Part shown: in pieces, positions 55,320 to 64,000 of the stretch
Layout: each line of letters opens with the position of its first letter
How positions within the stretch are numbered: the stretch's first letter is position 1
Assembly: GCF_000182925.2 (NCBI RefSeq)
Contig: NC_026501.1
Location: 3,634,142 to 3,698,141, forward strand
Direction: 5' to 3'
Length of the DNA: 64,000 nt
Source: Neurospora crassa OR74A
Taxonomy: Eukaryota; Ascomycota; Sordariomycetes; Sordariales; Sordariaceae
Made by a program: the position numbers and the translations under genes
Notes under the pieces: generated by a model
Databases searched by the model: none
The model's input: only the letters and a program-made list of their open reading frames with translations
What the model was told of the DNA's origin: nothing

Positions 55320-58300
55320 ACGTGTTAGCTTGCCTCTCGTAACTACGTCGCTCGTAATAATTACAAGATTAATCTATATACTTCTAAGGAGGAAATTAAA
55401 TATTCTATTACTTTAAGTAATTGTATTGTATTACTGCGATGGCGTATACCTTAGAGGAAAAGGCAGGCCAAGCCTCGTTTAAGAAATAATTAACGTAGTC
55501 CAAAGTAACTGCCGATATAAATGCTTAAGTAAACGAGGCTTAGAAGTAGGCTATTAAGGCCCAGAAAGATAAGGTTACCGCTAAGTAAATTATTTTTAAT
55601 ATCAACAACATTCTAGTTACTCCCGAATTGGTAGTAGAATAGGATAACGCCTTCTATTGTTATTCGATTAATATTATCACTATTAAAGATAAATAGGATA
55701 CCTAGTCTCGGACCTTCAATATATTTAACCTTAATAATAAGGACGCGCCTAACAATATTAACGAAGCTATCGCGTTTTTCAATTAGGAAATCACTACTAA
55801 AATAACCGAAGTGTACTATACCTTTAAAAAAGAAGATTTATACGTATTTTTTATATATAAAGATTAGCGTAATTACTAAATACTATTCTAAAAAGGGAGA
55901 CGGACCTTCCTTTACCTTTAAACCCCTTACTATAGTAGGTAAAGAATATTAGGCTTACTATTTTAAAAAGGATAAGACCTGTTCAGGACTACTATTAATA
56001 GACCTACCAACCTTTAAGAATATTTATAAAGACCCCGCTAATCTTAACGTAGTTTTCTAAGAAATTAAACTTCGCACTATCCTTACGGAGGTAACTTTAG
56101 CCTAGTAGTGTAAGTATTAAATTATTACTATTAATTTAAATACTAACTTTAGTAAAATATATAAATATACTATAAACTTCCTTAATTACTAAAAGGTTAT
56201 AGAAGATAATAACTCTAAATTCTAAAAGAAAATTAGTATTTTAGAGAATACCTTAAATAATATACGCAATAGCAGCGAGACCCCGGCTACTAACGTAGAG
56301 GTCGCCTAATTGCGCTACGAAAATGCCGTATTGTGTAAAAAGGTTTATAATTTAATTGAGGAAGTTTAAATAGGTATTTAACGATTTAATACCGCTATAA
56401 GTAACTGCGCCCGCGCTAAGAACGAGTATTTAGATAAATAGGATATTTATAAGGATTATAAGGACGCCTGGGAGGCTTACTACTTTAATAATTATAACGA
56501 CTACGGCTTTTCTTCCTACTTTAATTACCGAAGTCCGTCCGATAGCCGGAACCCGTCGCCGGATCGTTGTTATAATTAGTCGCCTACCCCGCTAGACGGC
56601 TATTATAATTATTTTAAATTATTAGCCGAACTAAACTAGACCTAGAATAAATTAATTATAATTTAGAAGGAGTTAGTAATATCCTTAAATTAAACTATAA
56701 TTATTAAAATTTAAATAGAGGAGTTAGGTATAGAGGTGGCCTTTAAAGAAAGTAAAATTACCGACTTCTATACTATTATTATTCGGCTTACTAAGGAAAA
56801 CCTTAATTTATATAAGTAAAAGAAGAAGGTTACTATTGATGTAACCCCGTAGAATTTAGAATAACTCCCCCGCGACTAACTATATTGTATTCGCAAGGAT
56901 ATTAAGGATTCCGACTACGAAGATACTCTAGCTACTACGGCTTCTACCGTTTATAGCGTTAGTTAATTATTGGTAAAAGAGAAGGATTTACTATATTTCT
57001 ATAACGAAAAAGATAAGGATATTATTTCCTTCGATATTTAGTATTATTGTATTTAAAATGAATTAAAATTAAACGCCGACTACTTTACGGACAACGAAAT
57101 TAAGAAAATATATATCGAAAATTGTATAGCTAGTAAAACCGCCTAGGATTTAGAACCCTACTTAGGAAACGGCCCCTATTATCTTAAAACCTTCTAATAA
57201 TTATTAGACTACTTTAAAAATAAATATTATAACTATAATTGTAAAGAAAAGGCTATTTTCGAATTTAATAAATTAAAATTTAGAATAAATGAGGACTTCC
57301 AAGAATTTAGGAACGCTTTCGTATAATTCGCCGGCGAGTATAACCGTCCAGCGGAAACTTAGAAGTAGGAGTTTAATTAGAAATTCCTAATTAATATTTA
57401 GAACGCCCTCCTCTTTAAATATAAAGAGGATACTATCGATTTTATAGCCTTTATATATATAGTTAAGAAGTACGTAGAGAATAGTTAATACCTATAGAAA
57501 TTTAAGTATAAGGATAATAAGGGTAAAGATAAAGATAAAAATAAGGATAATAAGAATACTTTTAATAAAGTTAGGGGTTTATTATTATCTTTATTTATAG
57601 TTAAGGGCTTAAGATCCTAATACCCCCCTAATATATCGAAGGAGGAAGTACGTAAGTTACTAGAAGAAAATAAATATTTCGTCTATAAGTAGATTAGTTA
57701 CTGTTCCTGAAATTACTCTAATAAACGTAGTAGTTCGAGTTGTATTAACGAGCTAGTTGAGTAGTTCGTTTGTAAGGCCGAAATAGATGAGGCGAAAAAT
57801 TAATTACTTTAGGAATTATAGATTCCCTCCTAAGGGTTAAATTAATATACGATTATTTGATTAAATTTGTAATAGGAATAATAAAGGTAGAAGAGGATTT
57901 CTTAAATAGTTATTTAGGAGGAGAGGTACTATTTACTTCTTATATTATAGTAAGCAATAGTAAATTATTATTTACTAGTAATATATTTATTAATTTGGGA
58001 GTAAACGGAAATATTTTTGTAAATAAAGACTTTATTAATTAATTAATTAATAAAGTCGATATAGAATAATTATAGGGATTTAAATTATATACCGTTAGAA
58101 GGTATAATAGTTAGTATAGTGAAACGATCGATTAATATCTACGTAGTACCTTTAGAGTCCAAAATCGGGTCCTCCCCGATAAAGTTATAATTATTATTAA
58201 TTTGGAGTATAACTTTATCCTCGGAAAATATTAAATATAAAAGTATAGAATTCTAATAGACGTTATTAATCGCCGCTTAATCTTTCTTAAGACTTAAGAA

Positions 58301-60355
58301 GAAGAAAAGGTAGCCGAGAGAATTAAAAAGATATTAAAAAAGATTATACGCTATATTTAGGAGTTGGAAGCTTCCCTAATACTTATAATTAAGGAAGGAA
58401 TCCCTTTTATACTTATATAGCCGGTTGACTTATTTAAAGAACTTAGGATTCGTCTAATTAATAAAGGGAAATTTAATGACCTTGCAAAAATAGAACGGGC
58501 GCTTTACAATTAAAAAATTCTATTTATAGAGAAAGAGGAAAAATTACTTAGTTGTCGAGAATACTTAATAATATTAGAAGGCGAATGCTAGGCCGACCCT
58601 TATTAAAGAGAAGACTTTTAGGGAAAGTATAGATTAAAATGAAATAGTATTAGCTAATATAAGTATTATAACGACCTAGCTATTGTAGGAATTGAAATAT
58701 TCCTCTAATTTACTAAAAAAAAATATATAGGCGTAATAAATCTATATAAATTAGATTAATTTATTAACGATTAACGATAAAAGGATTAGTACTTAGCGGA
58801 GGACGAGGAAGAATTAAAAGAGAGGATAAAGAGAGAGGTATTTAAATATACCTATTAATACTTTAATATCTTTAGTAAGAAATAGTCCAATATATTGCCT
58901 AAATACTATTCGAATAATTATAAAATTAAATTAGAAAATGAGGCCCGCTTAGAAGAATTTAGTTATAGCCTTCTTTATAAAATAATAATTAACGAATTAG
59001 AGGTTTATAAGAAATATATTAATAAAACCCTTGTAAAAAGCTTTATCGAAAGTAATTTAGCCCTATAGGCGGTACCTATCCTCTTTATATTTAAAATTAA
59101 TAGAGGATTTTAATTTTATATAAATTATTAGAAGCTAAATATAATTATTAGGAAGGACCAATATCCCTTACCCCTTATCGAAGAAATTATTACTCGTATT
59201 AATTAAATAAAGATCTTTACGAAGATTGATATCCGATAGGCGTTTTATTAAATTAAAATATACCCGGACGACGAAGAATTAACGACGTTTCGAATTCGCT
59301 ATAGCGCCTATAAGTATAAAATACTACCATTCGATTTTATTAATAGGCCCTCAACTTTTTAATATTATATTAATAATACCCTTATAAGATACTTCGATAA
59401 TTTTTATAGCGTATATATCGATAATATCCTAATCTTTTCGAATAATTTAATAGAATATAAAATATATATAAAAAAAATATTAGTTCGCTTAGAGGCAGCT
59501 AGATTATAGGCGGACCTAAATAAGTACGAATTCTATATCGAAAAAACTAAATTTCTTAGGTTTATTATTGGTAAAGACGGAATTGCCGTTAATCCTTAAA
59601 AAATTGTTATTATAAAGGACTAGTAGGTTCTAACGAACGTCCGGGGTGTATAATCCTTTCTTAAATTTTATAACTTTTATAGGAAATTTATAAAAAACTA
59701 TAATCGAATTAAAAAGCTGTTAATTGTATTTACTAAAAAAAGCGAGGACTATAATTAAAATAAGGATTATTAAATAGCGTTCGAAGAATTAAAAATGTAT
59801 TTATTAAATATACTTATCCTAATGTACTTTAAATATGATTGTCCTACGAGGGTAGAAATAAATGCTTTTAACGGGGTGGTTACTAGTATATTATCCTAAG
59901 AGGTTAATAATAAATAGAAGCCGGTTGCTTTTTTTTTAAAAATTATATATAGCGCCGAATATAATTATTCTATTTACAATAAAGAATTTATAGTAATTAT
60001 TCGAACCTTATAGTATTAGAAATTGGAATTCGTTAGACTCTAAACCCCTTTCCTAATTATTATTAATTACGAAGCCCTAAAGTATTTTAATATAAAGTAA
60101 TTATTTAACCTCTATTAAGTAGAGTAGGCTGAATTCCTCGCCTAATATTACTTTATAATTTCGTATTGGCTGGGCAAAAATAATAAGGTAGTTAATGCTT
60201 TATTTAAAAAATCGGAGGATTTAAAAACCTAAAAGGCTAAGTAGGACGCTTATCGGATTATCTACATCTTTAAGACCCTTAAAAATAAAATGATAATTTA
60301 TATTAATAATATTTTAACTATCTTGAGTATTGAAAAGGAGGCTACTAACTAGTAA
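55320..60355 (+). mobile_element. Third Ty3/gypsy element, internal region (gag to RNase H)
   Basis: After the LTR a gag-like frame begins with ATGGCGTATACCTTAGAG near 55,440 (MAYTLEEKAGQASFKK). Asp/Lys-rich gag sequence follows to about 57,600, then a protease-like stretch (INLGVNGNIFVNKDFI near 57,990). RT is legible at about 59,090-59,560 (DQYPLPLIEEIITRI; YSVYIDNILIFSNN, the mutated YxDD site). RNase H follows at about 59,830-60,230 (TRVEINAFNGVVTSILS; FIISYWLGKNNKVVNALF). Integrase and 3' LTR are missing because a LINE begins at 60,356. Stops are mostly TAG/TAA at former Gln/Trp codons. Confidence 0.78.
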
Positions 60356-63300
60356 AAAACTACTTTGAAACTGGAAACGCCGATTTTTGGTCGAGGAGTG
60401 CTCCAAAACGAAAATTGATAACGGTAATCGACTTAGGAGGGTTGTTTACGTCCCTCACGATATCCTACAACGAGCGTAGCGACGGCGTTATATCGTCGTT
60501 ACCAATAGCTATCGATAGTAATACTTGTAGACTTGAAAATAGCGTCTATAACCCGCTCGCGGAAATCTCAGTATATAACGATCCTGAAGCTGTACTTACT
60601 ATAAAGACTTTGGATAAAATAGAAGAAAACGATAAAATATTAAAGAAATTTATTATTAGAACGAATAAATTTATGGATTATAATATTGTTTTAATTGAGG
60701 ACCGTCGTTGGGTTCGAAAGCTACTTCTCGAATTTATAAAGGTATGTATTAGAAAAAGTAGGTCTACGCGACCCGAGGCTGATAAGGTTAGAACCGATTA
60801 ATTTATTATTAAGAAGGATTTTAATAATTTAAAGAAGGATATTTTAAAGGAGATTAAGAAAGGCGCTTAAGAAGTACTAAAGTATTAGATTAATATTATA
60901 ACGAAAGTTAACCTGAGTAAGATCGGTATTACCCTCTAATAATTACCTATTATTATTAAGAAGTTTATTCCTTCTAATTTCGAGTAGTAATTTATTATTA
61001 AGGGAGCGACAATTATTATTAAATTTATAAATTATTTGAACGAAGATACGAAGACGACTTTAGCTATTTACCTAGGTAAGAAGAAACCCGGCCTAGTAGT
61101 CCGTACAATTATTAGGATATTAATGACCGGAGATTATATAATTGTATTTAATAAATTTATATATACTTAATACTAGTAAAATTAAGTATAGGTTAAAGAA
61201 GTTTTCGGTTCTAATGTTTTTATTACTATAAGTATTATAGGTGTACTAATTCGGGGCGTACCCTAAGATAATATTAATAATTATATTATAGTAGAAGTTA
61301 TTTTAAATATAGTAAAGGAGAGGAATTTAGAGGTATTTATTATTAGAATTCAATTATAGAAGAGAAGAGACAAAGAAAATAGAGGTTTACTCTTTATAGA
61401 AGTCGTTATTATATTAATAGTATATTTCCTTTAGGATAACCTTTTTCTTTAGGACGGTAATATATATTTATATAAACTATTTTAAATTTTAAATAATATT
61501 TAATAATATTTTAAATATTAGGGAATTAAATATACAATAAAATTCTACTATTAAGATAATATTTACGCCTGTTACGGCGAAGTTAAATACGAAGGAGATT
61601 GTTTTAATAAAGTAAATTGTCCGTTTAATAACAATAAATTACTTATTTATTATAAATTATATAGGAAGAAGGGGTATTGTATATATAATTATAAGGAGTA
61701 CCTTATTTTCCGGAAGGTAATTGTAAAGGTATTTATTATATATACTAAGAGGCTACGGGTATTTACCTTCTGTAAGAACCTAGTTGGAAAGGTATTAGAG
61801 TTAACGATAGAGATTGTAAATAAGGGCGTCCTTTTAAACGCTTCCTCCAACTTCCGTATTATTATTGCCCTAGAGAAATATATAGGAGGAGGTATAAAGA
61901 GGGGACGGCCGAGAAAATTAATTAGCCCGTCTAATTAATTGAAGCCTATAACCCCGTAGGGTCCGATAAATAAATACTATACGCGTTTATAAAACGTAGG
62001 GGGAAGTTAGTTGTATAGTAGTAATAGCGCCTATATAACTATAGCCCCCCTTAGGGAAGTAGTACCTTTATTCTCTACTAAGGGATTAGAAGGAATTCTA
62101 TTTTAGGGTAATTAATAGTTTAATTAAAAATATTTTATTAGAATATAGGGAAATTATATAAGAGAGGAAAATTTCTATTCGAGTAAAAGGAGATTTATAA
62201 TATTGTAGCGATTTAGGAGCCGGGTAGAAATTTAAATAGGGATATTTATTATCCTAGAGGCGGAAGGTATTTTGGGGTTGATTATTTGGAGAAGGGAAGG
62301 GTGGTAATATATATGAATAAAAAATAGAATTTAAAGGATTTAAATTTCTAAATTAGAAAGGATTGGATTGTAGTTATATTTAAGAATTTAAAGGATTTAA
62401 TAATTATTTATTCTATTTACTTTCCTATCTTTATATAGGGAATATTAGAATATTAATAAAGGTTACTACTTTTCGAATTTATTGAAGTTGGATTTCCGGC
62501 GGAAAACCTAATTACTATTAGAAACTTTAATTTCTATTATTCCAATTAGGATTTAGAGAATAGAACTAGCCTAAGGGCTATTTACTTCTTTATATAAATA
62601 CAATATTAGAGATTTAATTTATTTACCCTTTATAGTAAATTAATTAAATTCGGAAATGTAATATAAGGAAAGAGGGATAGAATAATTAATTATATATAAT
62701 TATTACTTAGGGTCGAAGCTAAGTATTAGGGAGTATAATAGTATGAATAAATTAATTCGGACTATTACCCTTAAGAAATTTAAGTTTAAGTAAAAAGAAA
62801 AAATAAAAAAATTAAAGAAGAAGGAAGATATAATTAGAGTTTTATAAATATAGAAAAAGTAAAAGAGGCGTTAGAAAAATAGATATTAGTTTTAGAAAGG
62901 ATTAATATAGTAGAGGACTTTGAATTCGCTTTTTATAAGTTTGATAGAAAATTTATAAGTATTATAGAGGAATTCGTCTTATATTAGAAGAAAGGTTGAA
63001 GAAGGAGAATAAATTAGTAGACGTTAGGATGTAAAATGGTTACGAAAGAAGTACGGAAGATATATTAAGAGTAGTTTAAATATTAAATAGTATTAAATTA
63101 GAGGGAGTTTATTAAAGCTATAATAAAAAAGAAGAGGATTATTATAAAGGTTTAATAAACTATGTAGTATAATGGCGTTACCAAGGCTTCGAAGAATTTA
63201 AATTAATTTTAATTATTAGAACGATAGGCCCGGACCCGAAATTACTAATTAGTAGATCTATTTAAATTACTAGCCTTTTAAACCTACGAAGGGGTAATAG

Positions 63301-64000
63301 AAATTAGAAATTATAGTAGTAAGGTTAAGATTTTTACTGACTACTTTTTCCCGAAGGTAGAGGTTTTAATAGATTATTTACCGGATTAAATTGAATTATT
63401 AGAGGGTGTTAATCCGATAGTTATTAGCGATTTAATTAATAAAAAGAACGTTTAGGATATATTCTCCTAAATAATACTTAATAAAACCCCCGAAGTTAAT
63501 TAATATTTAAATAGATTTTTAAAATTATATAGGTAGCTGTTCTAGTAGGCTATAGTATATTTAGTATTTATTAGTTTCTAATTTAACTATTTCTTATAGT
63601 AATTTAAGGATACGAAAGTTATTATTTTTAAAAAGCTTAAAAAGAGTGCTGCTTAATAAAAGTTAATAGGTATATAGAGATTAATATTGCTACTTAATAA
63701 TATAGGAAAAATCTTTAAAGTATTTATAGTTAAGAGATTTATATAGGTAGTTAAAGAGTTTAACCTCCTACCGGAGGGTTAAATAGGTAATTAAGTAGGC
63801 TATTCGATAAAGTTTGTAGTCCGGGTAATTATTAATACGGTATATATAGTTTAGAAATTCGGAGTTATAATATCCCTTATATTTTTTAATTTAAAAAGAG
63901 CATTTAATAGAGTTAATTATAAATAGCTTCTATATACCCTATAGGAAATATAGTTCCTAATATAGATTATTAAGTAGGTAGTAAATTTCGTCGCCGGGAG
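60356..64000 (+). mobile_element. LINE copy, plus strand, running off the window
   Basis: Starts AAACTACTTTGAAACTGGAA and keeps the longest ORF1 remnant (60,415-60,801, 128 codons). A Cys-rich stretch near 61,565-61,640 (IYACYGEVKYEGDCFNKVNC) suggests zinc knuckles. ORF2 begins around 62,040 with endonuclease-like sequence. It reaches the RT motif FFNLKRAFNRVNYK at about 63,880-63,920 before the window ends. Colinear with the inverted LINE at 19,668-26,575. Confidence 0.78.

Overview
The window looks like a chromosomal segment of a filamentous ascomycete (Pezizomycotina, probably Sordariomycetes/Hypocreales). It has short spliceosomal introns (about 55-100 bp) with CTAAC/CTGAC branch sites, fungal-type Atg11, CENP-H, bL9m and Nhp6 proteins, and an extreme two-compartment composition. 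Balanced-GC gene islands alternate with AT-rich blocks of transposon relics in which CpA has become TpA and CAG/TGG codons have become TAG/TAA. That is the signature of repeat-induced point mutation (RIP).

Layout. (1) 1-2,937: RIP-mutated relics: a tRNA-like repeat, a short MITE, a LINE 3' fragment. (2) 2,938-8,344: an island with one gene, an alcohol O-acetyltransferase-like (AATase) gene, bounded by two inverted copies of a ~0.9-kb transposon with 9-bp target duplications. (3) 8,839-29,761: one chromodomain-type Ty3/gypsy retrotransposon with 233-bp LTRs and a GTAACT target duplication, swollen to 20.9 kb by two LINEs inserted in it; it contains a 100-N assembly gap. (4) 29,768-45,934: the main gene island: mitochondrial ribosomal protein bL9m (+), ATG11 (-), CENP-H-like kinetochore protein (+), NHP6 HMG-box protein (+), and an unknown multi-exon gene (+) that appears broken. 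(5) 45,937-47,949: a Fot1/pogo-type transposon sitting exactly on the edge of a 126-bp MITE. (6) 48,000-64,000: AT-rich relics with a third ~0.9-kb MITE, two more gypsy relics and two LINE copies nested in one another, the last running off the window end.

The genes are ordinary housekeeping functions (mitochondrial translation, selective autophagy, kinetochore, chromatin) plus one accessory metabolic gene (AATase); they do not form one pathway. The informative part is the transposon stratigraphy. A non-autonomous Mutator-like family is present in long (906-920 bp) and short (126 bp) forms, with a 7-bp TAGTCTC terminal repeat, a subterminal palindrome, a G-quadruplex-like motif and three internal tandem repeats. 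All three long copies have perfect 9-bp target duplications. Exon structures were deduced by reading splice sites and frames by eye; no alignment or search was run.
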